This document shows, one piece after another, positions 22,852-34,165 of a DNA stretch of 64,000 nt. The DNA comes from Manis javanica. Taxonomy: Eukaryota; Chordata; Mammalia; Pholidota; Manidae. Under the pieces are notes generated by a model. The model was not told the origin of the DNA. It was given only the letters and a program-made list of their open reading frames with translations, and did no database searches. The translations under genes and the position numbers were made by a program. Position 1 is the stretch's first letter, and each line of letters begins with the position of its first letter. Location: positions 75,938,501-76,002,500 of the forward strand of contig NC_133159.1 in the NCBI RefSeq assembly GCF_040802235.1. The letters run 5' to 3'.

Positions 22852-23655
22852 GGCGATACAGTTTGCAGAACTGGCACGAGTGACAGCTGGAAGAACTTTC
22901 CAGTTGTTGGTTTGTGGCCTTCCTCTCCTGGGAGAACAGCGACCTCTAGTGGCCTGTGCTGGGCAGCTGCGCACAGACAGCGCTTCTGATTCCTGCCCGG
23001 CTGCTATGGAGTTTATCTCTGCTGTTGCTGTGCGCATGACCTACCTCGGGCTGCTGCTCCAGTATGTTTGAGCTGCATTGGAGGGGGAGCGGCCGGGAGG
23101 CTATCTCTGTGAGGGGCCTCTGTGCTCCCTGCTGCCGAGGGGGTTAGAGCGCCCACAGTTCCCCAGATTTCCTGCTGCTGGACTAAGTGTCCCAGGACGC
23201 TTCCATCCGGCTGTGGGGGTCCCTGTCCCTTTAAGACTTCCAAAAAGCACTCGCTTTTCTTGTCCCCAGGTTGCCGGCCTCAGGGACCTGCTCACAGATC
23301 TTACTGTCCTGTTTCCATCCAGGTTCCCACACACACACTGTGTCTGCGCTCTGGTGCGGATGGCTGGGGCTGGGTGTTTAGCAGTCCTGGGCTCCCTCTC
23401 CCTCCCTGCTCCAACTCTTCTCTTCCCACCTGGAGCTGGGGTGTGGGGCGCTCAGGTCCTGCTGGGCTGGGGCTTGTATCTTACCCCCTTCATGATGCAC
23501 TCGGTTCTCGCAGGTGTGTATGTGGTCTGGATGTTGTCCTGTGTCTTCTGGTCTGTCTTGTAGGAAGAGTTGTCTTTGTTATATTTTCATAAGTATATGT
23601 GGTTTTGGGAGGAGATTTCCGCTGCTCTACTCATGCCACCATCTTGGCTCCACTC
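22852..23655 (-). promoter_or_regulatory. L1 5'UTR / internal promoter region
   Basis: About 800 bp, far richer in G+C than the surrounding intron. It begins with a YY1-like CCAAGATGG block at the extreme 5' end, where L1 transcription starts. Whether it is active is unknown. Confidence 0.7.
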
Positions 23656-23668
23656 GAAAAACTAGGTT
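23656..23668. repeat. Target-site duplication, right copy
   Basis: gaaaaactaggtt, identical to 15645-15657. Confidence 0.88.
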
Positions 23669-24059
23669 TTTATCCTTACTATGTTACAGATGTTCAAGAA
23701 GCTAATGGTTTTATTGATGTATGAAAGTATTTTAATGAGAGAAAAGTACAAATTAGAATTTCTAAGTAGGGTTTCCAGGCTGCAATTTGGGGCCACTTCA
23801 TGGAATGGCAGACATCACTGGTGGGGTGTCTTGCTCATGTGCGTATTGTGGGGAAAGTAACTGAACTGAGAAGAACTTGTCTAAAAAGTTACTCTGAATT
23901 TTTCTGTGCACCAGCTGTATTCGCATTGCTTGGGAGTTCATTAGAAATGCAGAGTTTCAGTTCATGTCTAGGTTTATTGAATAAAAACCTTCATTTTAAC
24001 AATACCACAGTTGATTCACATACATGTTAAAATTCAGGGAGCACTGGTGTCACATAATC

Positions 24060-24660
24060 AGTGACAGGCTTTTGCCAGCTTTCCTGTTTGCTCTGCTCCT
24101 TGCTGCTACTTCCCAGAGCATCCTTTGCTCACAGCTTTTTTGCTCGTGGCCTAAAACTTACCTTCATGTTCTCTTAGTCTGACAAAATACCTGGTCTTTT
24201 CTTCGTCCCATCAAGATTCTTCCAATTCTCCAGCTGTATCATCTTACCTACTTTCACTCCCTCGCCTGGACACTCATGGTTGACCCTGAGAACAGTGGTA
24301 ACATGATTAATCTAAAATTCCGTATTCTTCCAACATTTCCCAGTTGCCAGTGCTATGCCACCTATGCTTTATTAACTGTCCTGCTTAACATACCATGGAA
24401 TTGTGCCAGTGCTATGTTAGCCAGATTATCCCTGCAGTTTGTGTAAGTTAACTTATTAACAATCATTGCACTGTGCTTCCCACAGTGACTGTTTCAAACC
24501 TTCCTTGCTCTTTACCATACTTTATCCTTACTCCTTTCATCTTCCCATATTTTTACCTCTTCTTTTCCTTTAGGGAGATTGAGACCATTACATGTGAACC
24601 CAGCTGCAGAAGTTTTCTTCTTTCTGTCTTAGATTTCTGTGTTTTTCCCTCACCTTAATT
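24060..24660 (+). mobile_element. Probable L2 fragment
   Basis: C/T-rich 'ccttgctgctacttcccagag', 'ctcgcctggacactcatgg' and later blocks are L2-like in order, but diverged. Confidence 0.4.
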
Positions 24661-24914
24661 GTTACCTGTTAAGGAAAGTGACTTTTTTTGCCCCTCATGG
24701 GTATTCTTGTTTAACCAGTTCTCTCTCTCCTTACTGGCATCTGATCTTTTTTCCTGTTTATTATTTTACTGTTTTCGAAACAGTCATGCTTATGAGTTCC
24801 CTGAATTAAAAATGACTTAATCTATCTCAGACTTTGGCCTTTTCCCATTTTGTTCTCTCTCCCCTTGTCCTGCTTTGTGTTCTTTACTTCCTCTGTATTA
24901 TTCCTTCTTTAACC

Positions 24915-25190
24915 TAGTAGTTCTCAATTGGAGATACGTAATTAGAATCTCCTATGAGGCTAAAATCAATAAAAGCTGCCTAGGCCCTTTGTAAGACCTT
25001 CTGAATTAGGGTTTCCCAAACTTTTCTGATAAATATCTCCTGAAATGTCTTAAATTTTTTGGATACTAAACTTCTTCCCTGGATATTTTGATTCAGGAGG
25101 TCTGAGATTGAGTCAGGAATTGTTTTTAGCAAGAGCTCTACTATTGACTAAATGTGGGATCTGAGCCTTTTTCTTTGAGCAAAGGAAATT
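24915..25190 (+). mobile_element. MER5-like hAT fragment
   Basis: 'tagttctcaattggagat' with 'attagaatctcctatgagg' at one end resembles MER5 nonautonomous hAT elements. A similar but weaker piece lies near 23890-23990. Confidence 0.4.
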
Positions 25191-25229
25191 GTGAAGAGTC
25201 ATTCTGGGGCACTCGTTGCAGTCTAGCTA

Positions 25230-25990
25230 CATTTACATCACACTTTCGAAACTGCTCTTTCTTTTAAGATTATCAGTGACTTAGTTTTCACATAAGAAAT
25301 TTCGATGTTTTATTGTTTGTGATTTTAAACATATGAAAGTAAGGTTATCATATAATAAATCCCTCAAGTACCATCACTCAGCTTTAATAATTATCAATTT
25401 AGTGACCTTTTTCAGTTATTTTCTGTTACTGTTTGCATCATTTGACATTATTGATCTGTTACTTACTCTTAAAACTTTGTTTTGCCAGATAATATTTTGC
25501 CATTCTGGATTTCTAACTGCCTTGAGTATTCCTTTTCCAACTTCTGTCTCCATGTATAGGCGTTTTCAATGGGTTTTGTTCTCAGCCTTTTTTCCTATGT
25601 ACTTGCCAGCCCCACCCCAGACTATCCCATTTAAGACCCTGGCTCCAGTATTAACTCTGTGCAGGCAGTTTGCAAATCTGTGTCTTACTTTGGACTCTCC
25701 TCTTTGAGTTGCAAATTCGTAGCTGCTTATTAGACTAAATTTAGACATCTTAAATTTTCTAATTATATGTAGCATACACCTGCTTCTTTCCCTTCCCCAT
25801 CCTAATTTATCTACTCTGTTAGTGGTGTCACTACATCTTTTACTTTCCCAGGCTTTTAGAGTAGCCCCCTCACTAGAATTTCTTTTGCTACTTCATTTCA
25901 TCCTGCACATTCCTACCTGGTATGTCTTGAAATATAGCACTAGTTTTATACTTTACTGCTCAACAGCCTTCATTACCTTTTCATTTCTTA
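25230..25990 (+). mobile_element. Probable L2 fragment
   Basis: 'gaaactgctctttcttttaag', 'tcagtgacttagttttc', then 'atttgacattattgatctg' and 'ttcctgtctc'-like blocks follow L2 ORF2 order. No long frame is open beyond 124 codons. Confidence 0.5.
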
Positions 25991-26576
25991 CTATGTTAAT
26001 GTAGCCTTCTAATATGATCCAGTTTATGAGGCTTAATGCAGATACATAATTCAAATATTTACAAAAAATATTAAAAGAAAATTGCATCTGTGAATGTGGA
26101 GTGCATTAAAGATTTGTCTACTTTTAAAAGTAGGCATGATAACTAATAGGTACCTGATTTTCATTTGAGTTCAAAAAAGTATTTGATTTTCATTTGAGGT
26201 TTTTAAAGGTTTTGAATCCTGCAACAGTAGTACATTGAGTACCAGTGTAATTAAGCTGGAAAATATATCTTTGCTTCATATGCTTTGTTTCTACCAGAAC
26301 CTACTTAGTTGGCTTTGTCATATATACATATGTAAAGTTAGAAATTCAATTAAGAAAATACAGCCTTTAAGAATTATAGTTTATGGAGTATATAGTCGTA
26401 ACTTTAATAATTTATAGACCCACATTGGTATGAAATAGGTAGTCAAATATTTAATGGTTGTTATAAATTAAAATAAAAATCTACAAATAGTATTTATTTT
26501 GAATGATATAGTAAATGAAAATTTCATTAAAAATGAATGTGCTGATTTAAAAAATAATCGTTCCTTGTGTTTTTAG

Positions 26577-26945
26577 GGTGAGAATCCTTTTGAAATTCAA
26601 GATCATGCTCAAGATCAGCAAATAGAAGGAGATGAGGAGGAAGAAAAGATTGATGAGCCTATTGAAGATGAGGAGGAAGAAGAGGAAGAAGAGGAGGAAG
26701 TGGGGGAGGTAGAAGAAGTAGAAGAAGTGGAGGAAGTCGAGGAAGTAGGAGAAGGTGGAGGAGTAGAGGGAGTGGGAGACATAGAGGAAGGGGGGAACCT
26801 GGAGGGAGTGGGGGAGGGGGACACAGTAGGGGAAAGAGAGGCAGTAGGGGAAGGAGAGTGAGTGAAGGAAGGAGAGGCAGTGGGGGAAGGAGAAGTCAAG
26901 GGAGACCCTGTTGGCTTCCCTGTTGACCAACCCGAAGAAAATTAA
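26577..26945 (+). CDS. ZNF326: ZNF326 last coding exon (acidic tail) with an early in-frame stop
   Basis: Acceptor ttttag/g; the exon continues in frame from the previous one ([18 protein letters not shown]). It then runs into a long acidic Glu/Gly/Val tail built from GAGGAA-type codons, the hallmark of the ZNF326 C-terminus. In this sequence the frame meets TGA at 26859-26861. The same frame continues with 27 sense codons to TAA at 26943-26945 and includes the expected C-terminal residues [11 protein letters not shown]. Without the TGA the exon would code for the usual full tail. As written, the protein lacks its last 27 residues plus the TGA position. The tail is low complexity and not part of the zinc fingers, so a truncated product may still work. 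A base error in this repetitive stretch is also possible. Confidence 0.88.
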
Positions 26946-27105
26946 ATATAAGGTATTAGATTTAAAAGAAGCTTTACATTTCTGTCCTAATGTGGAAAAG
27001 GGTAAGAATTTTAATAGTTTAAAATATGAGAGTTAACACCCATGTTGCATGCATTCCACACGTTAAATTTGTTTTATATTATTTCTAAATGTTTGGCAGT
27101 TGTTT

Positions 27106-27111
27106 AATAAA
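27106..27111 (+). promoter_or_regulatory. ZNF326: Candidate polyadenylation signal 1
   Basis: AATAAA about 160 bases after the expected stop codon. Confidence 0.45.
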
Positions 27112-27445
27112 ATGAAGGTAAGACTATTTTAGTTTAGTTTTTATAGCTACCAAACTTAGATTCGATAAATTGTTTGTATAATTTTTAAGCTTAATTTTTA
27201 TTACTTTATTGGTGTTAAGGATAACAGATGTGTATTGTTAGTATATATCTAATCATTTGAACTTAAATGCTGCTGTTGGGAGTATATATTCAAGTGTGCA
27301 TTAAGTTTTGAATACTTACCCTAGAATAGATAAATTGGGCAAGTATTTTGTGCTCTGTGTATTTTTTTACTGCATTGGACATTGAATAGTAATTTGCGTT
27401 AAGATACGCTTAAAAGCTTTTTGTGACCACGTTTCCCTTTGTAGC

Positions 27446-27451
27446 AATAAA
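27446..27451 (+). promoter_or_regulatory. ZNF326: Candidate polyadenylation signal 2
   Basis: AATAAA (gcaataaaagg) with a downstream T-run: the best-looking of the three. Confidence 0.55.
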
Positions 27452-27679
27452 AGGTTTTTTACAAAATTTCTCTCCCTGGATTAGCAATTTTAAATTAAAG
27501 AGTTCATTAATGAATATTTAAATCAGGATTTAATGAGTATTTTAAATGAGGGTTTGCCTTAATGTATAAGTTCTGCTCACAGATATTTAAAGATGATTGA
27601 GAAGACTTGAATTAAAGGAAAAATTTACTTCAGTCATATTTTTTAAAAGTGTGACTAAATATTTTTTTAACGTATTTCA

Positions 27680-27685
27680 AATAAA
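27680..27685 (+). promoter_or_regulatory. ZNF326: Candidate polyadenylation signal 3
   Basis: AATAAA in 'tttcaaataaaggtc', followed by T/G-rich sequence near 27705-27720. Confidence 0.45.
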
Positions 27686-27699
27686 GGTCAGTTTATAAC

Positions 27700-29055
27700 T
27701 GACTGTTTATTTTGTTTAATTCATTCCTTTTCTCTGTGCCTGTGTCAGATTTTGGAATCTTGAAAATACACTTGAATGCAAATAATTTTTCATAATTGTG
27801 CTAGTTCTTTTGTCATGTCAATTTTTGGCTGAAGAACCAAGAAGAAAAGTATAATTAAAAAAAATTCTCTTGAATATTTCTCTGCTTTTTAAACTTTTTA
27901 TATAAGCTCATATGCTTATATACTCAAAAAGAGAAGATGAGACTGATAGATGATATATTTTCAAAGGACCAGCTATGTCACTTAAAAGCAGTACTCGTTT
28001 CTTTGAATCTTTACTCTGGTCTCTTTTGAGAGGGGAGGAATTCTTTCAGTGGAGTTAGCTTCTCGAAATTTTGAGTCATTGAATGAAGGAATATGTGGTT
28101 AAATTAGATAATTTTAAGGCACTAAGTGGATGGATATGTAAATGTAGAATTTCACAGATAATTTTTTTGCAAGCTTTAAAATACATATAAAGTATGTTTT
28201 GGACAATATGGGTTAATTGTTCTGGGCTAGATTTGTTTATCTTTAAGCTGGGAAGATCCAACTGACATTTGTTGGGTATTTGTCATACCCCACTTGTAGG
28301 GATTTGGAGCCAAGTAAGAGATGGTTAGTTACGACTGGAGAAATTTGGCTAGGTCCTATTTAAGAGTCTGTGTTTGCTTAAACAGGGTTCACAGAACCTT
28401 TGTGCTCAAGAGTTCAAATTTTAATGGTAATAGGACTTAATCAGGACTGTTGTTTCTCCTGTATTATAAATTATTTGTGGAAGGGCTAAGGTAAAAGAAT
28501 GGATCCTAATTAGAGGGTTCTTCTGGCACTCAGGACTTTTTCTTAAAAAAGCATTCTCCATATTTTGATTGAGATGTGAAACTTTGAGAATACTATATAA
28601 CAAGAGTCTGTGTACTGACTTGTAAGTAAATGTTTTGGAATGAGGTAAGAACATCTAAGTAATTTTTTTGGAAAACGTATAAAAATGTCTTCAGACTAAC
28701 TTAATTTGCAAGGTATTAGTAAAGTGTATTTTGTGCTTAATTCAGAAAGCCAAGTTTATGTATTTCCTATTGGATAATTTGTAGATAGCCAATTTAATTT
28801 TTTCTTAGGCAGGTTAATCTTTATGATCCCCAGTGTTTATATTTTTAATACTTTGATGATGAGGATTTGTGTAATATCTTTAATAACCTTTCAACTGATG
28901 TCCAAATATTATTTACTTATTTAAAAAGCTGAATGAGTAGTTCTGGTAACCAGAGAAATTTGTTTGCAACTTACACAGTTGTTTAAGCCAGATGCTTGGG
29001 ACTTGTGTTTTTTCCCATTGAATCACCTTTTACCTCCAGTTTCTCAGAAAGTTTG
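27700..29055. other. Intergenic, nothing recognised
   Basis: AT-rich, with no convincing open frame, RNA gene or repeat border. Confidence 0.5.
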
Positions 29056-29059
29056 TTTT

Positions 29060-29500
29060 CTATTTCCACAATTTATCTGCCCACTCTTCTACCTCTTGTG
29101 GTACGAAGCCCAGTCCAAGTCACCATCATCTCTTTCTTGGACTGTTGAAATAGCTTACTGACTAGCTTCCCCTCATCCCTTGCTAGATGTAGTTTTCCAC
29201 ACAGAGGTATAATCTTTTAAAAGTGTAGTTCAGATAATGCTTGTCTCCTGCTGCTATGTGTACCTGTACAATCCAAATTCCTTGGCATGGCCTTGCTTTC
29301 CAACTTTGTATCATGCCATTCTTTTCACCAGCCATGACGGTCTTCCGTTAGTTTTAAATGAAGCTCTTCCCTGATTCCAGACCTTCGTACTTCCTGTAAT
29401 CTAAACTGGTCAGCTTTCCTTGGAAGACTCTTATCTTTCAGATCACCTTCAATGTTACAAGATGCTTTTCTGAGGAAACTTAAGGGCAGTAGCTCTTAAA
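29060..29500 (+). mobile_element. LINE-2 fragment, sense
   Basis: 'gtccaagtcaccatcatctc' followed by 'gttgaaatagcttactgac' and then 'tccaaattccttggcatgg' follow the L2 ORF2 end and 3'UTR order. Confidence 0.75.
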
Positions 29501-29574
29501 TTTTTGTAAAAGTGAGGATTTGAGGCCACCTGTGCCCCAGATTATATCACCTTCTTTGGAGATGGTATAGATTT

Positions 29575-30477
29575 TTTAAATATAAATTTTGTTTTATTTT
29601 GATAATCATTAATCTACAATTACATGAGGAACATTATGTTTACTAGACACCCCCCACCACCAAGTCTCCCCCGCATACCCCATTACAGTCTCTGTCCATC
29701 AGTGTAGTTAGATGCTATAGAGTCACTACTTGTCTTGTCTGTGTTGTACAGCCTACCCCATACCCCGCCCCCCTCATTATACATGCTAATCATAAGGCTC
29801 CCTTTCTTTTTTCCCCATCTTTATCCCTCCCTTCCCACCCATCCTCCCCAGTCCCTTTCTCTTTGGTAACTGTTAGTCCATTCTTGGGTTCTGTGAGCCT
29901 GCTGCTGTTTTGCTCCTTCAGTTTTTTCTTTGTTCTTATACTTTCACATGAGTGAAATCATTTGATACTTGTCTTTCTCTACCTGGCTTATTTCACTGAG
30001 CATAATACCCTCTAGCTCCATCCATGTTGTTGCAAATGGTAGGATTTGTTTTCTTCTTATGGCTGAATAATATTCCATTGTGTATATGTCCCACCTCTTC
30101 TTTATCCATTCATCTACTGATGGACACTTAGGTTGCTTCCATTTCTTGGCTATTGTAAATAGTGCTGCGATAAACATAGGGGTGCATATGTCTTTTTCAA
30201 ATTGGGCTGCTGCATTCTTAGGGTAAATTCCTAGGAGTGGAACTCCCAGATCAAATGGTATTTCTATTTTGAGCTTTTTGCGGAACCTCCATACTGCTTT
30301 CCACAATGGTTAAACTAATTTATATTCCCACCAACAGTGTAGGAGGGTTCCCCTTTCTCCACAACCTCGCCAACATTTGTTGTTTGTCTTTTGGATGGTG
30401 GCAATCCTTACTGGTGTGAGGTGATACCTCATTGTGGTTTTAATTTGCATTTCTCTGATGACTAGCGATGTGGAACA
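29575..30477 (-). mobile_element. 5'-truncated L1 with direct repeats
   Basis: L1 3'UTR and ORF2 C-terminal part, closely related to the L1 at 17.5-18.4 kb. The last 120 ORF2 codons are open (29944-30306). Imperfect direct repeats flank it: ggagatggtatagatttt (29558-29575) and ggagatgatatatttg (30478-30493). The 3' end has a short T-rich run on the + strand. Confidence 0.85.
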
Positions 30478-30794
30478 GGAGATGATATATTTGTAATAAG
30501 TATCTCAGGTGATTCCGATGTTCGTCGTCAGCGATTGCATTTGGAGAACATCCATAGTGCCTTCTAGCAAATTTCTAGTGCCTGCAACTCCCACAAAAAA
30601 AGCAGGAGTTTCTGCCCGTTAGTATATAAGCATGGGGGATTCTTCACAATAATTTCCAGAAGCATTGGAATGACCTGTTAACAGACTTCTGGGAGTCAGA
30701 AAACTGGAACTAGTTCTTGTTTTTATTCTTTTCCCCCATTAGATACTTAAATCTTACAAGCATACTGTGAAGTCATAATAGGAATAGCAGTTTT

Positions 30795-30935
30795 CCCATT
30801 ATAATAAACTCTCTCTTGTATCATTCCCCTACTTGAAATCCTTCATTGGCTTTCCATACCAGTCAGTATAACATCCAAACCCTTTTAGTGTGGCATCCAT
30901 TGCTCTGTTTTTCCTTGCCTGCTTCTCCAGTGTTA
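30795..30935 (+). mobile_element. LINE-2 3' fragment
   Basis: 'gaaatccttcattggctttc' and 'agtataacatccaaaccc' match the common L2 3' block. Confidence 0.6.
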
Positions 30936-31449
30936 TATCTTAGTTTTAATATTTATATTAACTGCCTGTCCCCATAAATATTTTAAGTTATGATCCTGCT
31001 TCAGGAGACAGAGTGGTTCCTAGAGTTGCTAAAGTTTGATCATAACCTGTCTACATTATAACATCTGGATATTATATTTATATGTTAATAAATATAAAAT
31101 ATATTTTATAATTGCATATTATACAGTAACTTATTTATATCTTATCTATTATATTTCATAATAGCATACTAGTATATAATAGCCAAAAAAATCTTCAATC
31201 CTTTCTATCCTAAGAATTAGGTGAAAACAGTTACAAAAATTTATGTACTTAAAGTCATGGACATGCAGAAAAAAACTACAATGGCAAATGTTGGTAGTGC
31301 ATGTTAAAATATATTTGAGAATTCTGTTTTTATTGGCAAGGTTCTTACTGTAGAGGTAGATAGTAGATAGTATCAGGTTATCTTTAATTGTTATCAAACT
31401 TAGATTATTTAATATTTGCTTTGCCTACCAAATTGTCCTTACTTTGAAT

Positions 31450-31680
31450 GCATTTTTTTTTTCACTTAAAGATGCAACACATTTTTTAATGGTATTCTAC
31501 ATTTCTATAGTACACTCTATTTTACAAAGTTCTTTTCAGCTTCGTTTGATCCTCTTGGCCATGAAGTTGAAGTAGGCAGGGCAGTTACTGTTATACCCTT
31601 TCCGTTCTGCAGAAAAAGAAACCAAAGGTCCAGTGCTCTGTCTAGCCCACCACTCTGCTTTATTTTATGCTGCCCAAACC
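31450..31680 (-). repeat. MIR-like ancient repeat
   Basis: 'tttgatcctcttggccatg' and 'aagtaggcagggcagttac' suggest a diverged antisense MIR. Weak. Confidence 0.35.
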
Positions 31681-31814
31681 TTGTGCCATCATCCCACCCA
31701 GGTCATCCCAGAATCCAGTCCTGCAGGCCTCTGAATTCATTGAATTGAGTTCATTAATCGCTCACTGAAAAAAGGAACTGAGACTTGGTGGGGCATCCAG
31801 CATTCACAAGGCCT

Positions 31815-32300
31815 TTTTTTTTAAATTGAAGGATTGTTGATACACAATCTTATGTTGGTTTCAAATGTACAACACAGTGAGTGGTTCAACAGTTAACCAT
31901 ATTATATCCTCACCCCCTATAGAGCAGTTACTATTTGTCAATGTAGAAGGGTGTTACAGAATCATTGACAATAATACTCTCTGTGCTGTACTACGGTCCC
32001 AGTGACCAACTTTTATTGTGACTGTGAAATATTGTGTCCCTGTATCCTCCTCAGCTTCCCCCACACCTGCCCCAACCCCTCTCCCTTTGTAACCATTAGT
32101 CACTTCTCAGAGTCTATGAGTCTACTGCTCTTTTGTTCCTTCTGTTTTGCTTTGTTTTTATATTCCTCAAATAAGTGAAGTCATATGGTATTTGTCTTTC
32201 TCTGCCTGGCTTATTTCACTAAGCTGCAAACATTTTTTTTGTATGTATAAAATATAAGTAAAATTTACCATCTTAACCATTTTTGAGAGTACAATCCGAG
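31815..32300 (-). mobile_element. Old L1 3'-end pieces
   Basis: 'caaatgtacaacacagtgag' through to 'gtctttctctgcctggctta' (32220) is an L1 3'UTR/ORF2-end copy on the - strand. The adjoining 'aaaatttaccatcttaacca' block belongs to another old L1 3'UTR. Confidence 0.7.
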
Positions 32301-33450
32301 GCATTAATGACAAGTAAACTTTTGATTACACTTTGGCATCCATTGTAGTTTTGCTGATGGACAGAAAAATGGAGTAGTTATGCTGGTAGAAGTGTTAGTC
32401 CATGTGACAGTTACAGTTCAGATTATAAATTAACAATTTGACTTTATTTGGTAAGTATAGTCCCTACCCTGATAGCTGGATCTCCATTTGGTATACAAAC
32501 AAAATTACAGAGCCTGCAAGACTAGAGGGCAGATTCTTGGCAGTGGTAAATTCAGTTAGTACTGCCACGATTTGGGGCCTTCTCAGAAACAGTAATATTA
32601 GTCTTTTCCCACTCCACCCTACCCTGCCTCCTGATTTTCCTATTTTTGTTTGCTTTTAAAAATTAAAAAGAAGTTGTATATTAGGGCTAAGGTTGAGGTG
32701 GTGTTGATGGTGCCAGGAGATGGCCCCCCTTTTGACTGAAAGTATGGAAGGGAACTGTAAGCAGCTTAGTTATTAGATGCATATAAAGTGTGAATTGGGG
32801 GAGCATTCCAGATCAAAATGGCATACGTGATTCAAGTCATCTTCTAAAGTTCTCTTTAAATTACAGAAGATAAGTGATGATAAAAAACTACAGTAATGAA
32901 CTCATAATCACACTGGAAAGACAACAAGGATGCTGTGAGACATTTCTAAAGTTATAAAATAGGAATCTAGATCTTGTTGAAGCAAAGAGAGCCACATACT
33001 TGTACAGATAAAAATTAAGGAATTACCTCCATGTTCAGTGGTGGCTGTAGTATGGTAGGCCAAGTTTTTAAAGGACTGAATAGTTACGTTACGCCTTGGC
33101 TCAGAGCTGTTGGTCCATAGCATTTCTCCAAGCTTAGCCGTAACACAGCTTGCTCTTTGCCAGATGGAGTAGACTTCTGATAGGGTAGATTCCTAGAGCA
33201 CATTTATAGGGGTCATCAAAGTGTGGCCCCTGTGCTTTGTGGATATCACAAGGAGCTTTGATTTTAGAAAATAGGCAAACAAAGCAAAGCCTGGTGGCTG
33301 TCCATTTCCCATTTTTCCCTCTGACTTCTTCTCTCTCCTCCACAGTTAAAATGCTAGGTTCCTTGTAATCAAAATCTACCAGAGAAGTTCACTCCCACTG
33401 AGAAAATAAACTCCAAGTAACAATACTGAAAAATCTAATAATGGGCAAAC
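32301..33450. other. Intergenic, nothing recognised
   Basis: No supported gene. Small frames are unremarkable. Confidence 0.45.
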
Positions 33451-33454
33451 TATT

Positions 33455-33600
33455 ATATACAAGCCTCCTGTTTTTGTATGGATTTTACATTTGTAAGGGT
33501 TGTAGAAAGAAAAAAAAAAGTGAGATACCTACCGTGGCCCTCAAAACCTAAGACACTTACTGGCCCCTTATAGAAAAAGTTTGCTGATCCCCAGGTTCTC
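33455..33600. mobile_element. hAT-Charlie-type nonautonomous fragment
   Basis: 'cctcctgtttttgtatgg' at one end and 'agaaaaagtttgctgatccc' at the other match the two ends of a common hAT-derived MER element, with the middle lost. Confidence 0.55.
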
Positions 33601-34054
33601 ATTTTACCAATACAGACAGACAACCCAGAAGCAGCAGACATTTAAGGAAAAGAGCAACATGAAAGATAGGCTGTAAACTTAAGCAGAACTGATTCCTGGG
33701 GAAACAATGTAGGAAAAGAACTTTAGAATAAGTATAATTAGTATTATGTGTCATAATAATTAGTTTTATATAATGCTTAGATACATTATGTATCTTCAAA
33801 GAGATTTTAAAGGTTATCACATTAACTTAAAAAATGCAAATTGCTATGAAAAATATCTTGGAAATAAAAAATAGTTGCTAAATAAAAATATTTTAGGCTA
33901 AGTAATTGAATAAATATGACTGAAAATCAAATTACTGAGCTAGAATTTTGAGCTGAAGGATACTCCCAAAATTGTATAAGAAGTGGTCAGATAGGTAGAC
34001 AATATGAGAAAAGAGACATAGAAGATCCAGGTGAATACCGTCCAGTAAAAATTA

Positions 34055-34165
34055 AACTTCATGAGGTTAGAAGCCATATTATAGAGAATTGACCACTGAA
34101 TATTCTGCATATATCATAGTGCCTGGCACAGGGTAAGTACTCAATAAACATTTTTGAATGAATGT
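34055..34165 (+). mobile_element. LINE-2 3' terminus
   Basis: 'catagtgcctggcacaggg' then 'gtactcaataaacattttt', the usual L2 end. Confidence 0.7.

Larger units (their letters stand above)
15658..23655 (-). mobile_element. Composite L1 plus endogenous retrovirus insertion
   Basis: One 8.0-kb unit between identical 13-bp direct repeats. On the - strand it reads: full-length L1 (23655 to about 17512), an internal A-tract (17513-17526), the 3' end of a retrovirus (env transmembrane part, polypurine tract, LTR U3-R; 17511-15703), then a poly-A tail (15702-15690 and more A-rich sequence to 15658). The LTR AATAAA (15721-15726) lies 18 bases before the terminal A-run. The single outer TSD suggests one L1-driven event, either a 3' transduction or a template switch. 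It lies antisense inside the last ZNF326 intron. Confidence 0.78.
17512..23655 (-). mobile_element. Full-length but damaged LINE-1
   Basis: 5' end at 23655 (GAGTGGAGCCAAGATGG), 5'UTR of about 800 bp, ORF1, ORF2, 3'UTR and an A-tract at 17513-17526. About 6.1 kb, the usual L1 length. Both ORFs carry frame breaks, so it is not autonomous now. The body is well preserved, which suggests moderate age. Confidence 0.92.
26946..27690 (+). other. ZNF326: ZNF326 3'UTR (likely extent)
   Basis: AT-rich sequence after the expected stop. AATAAA hexamers occur at 27106-27111, 27446-27451 and 27680-27685. The second is followed by a T-rich stretch. Several mRNA ends are plausible; which is used cannot be told from sequence alone. 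Confidence 0.6.

Noticed and set aside
22298..23563. Long + strand open frames (257, 161 and 156 codons) opposite L1 ORF1 and 5'UTR
   Set aside because: They mirror the - strand L1 coding and GC-rich 5'UTR. No independent start context or family features. An antisense L1 peptide frame is conceivable but unsupported here.
26547..26930. - strand frames of 127 and 94 codons (Ser/Pro/Thr-rich) opposite the last exon
   Set aside because: Shadow of the GAG/GAA-rich acidic tail coding.
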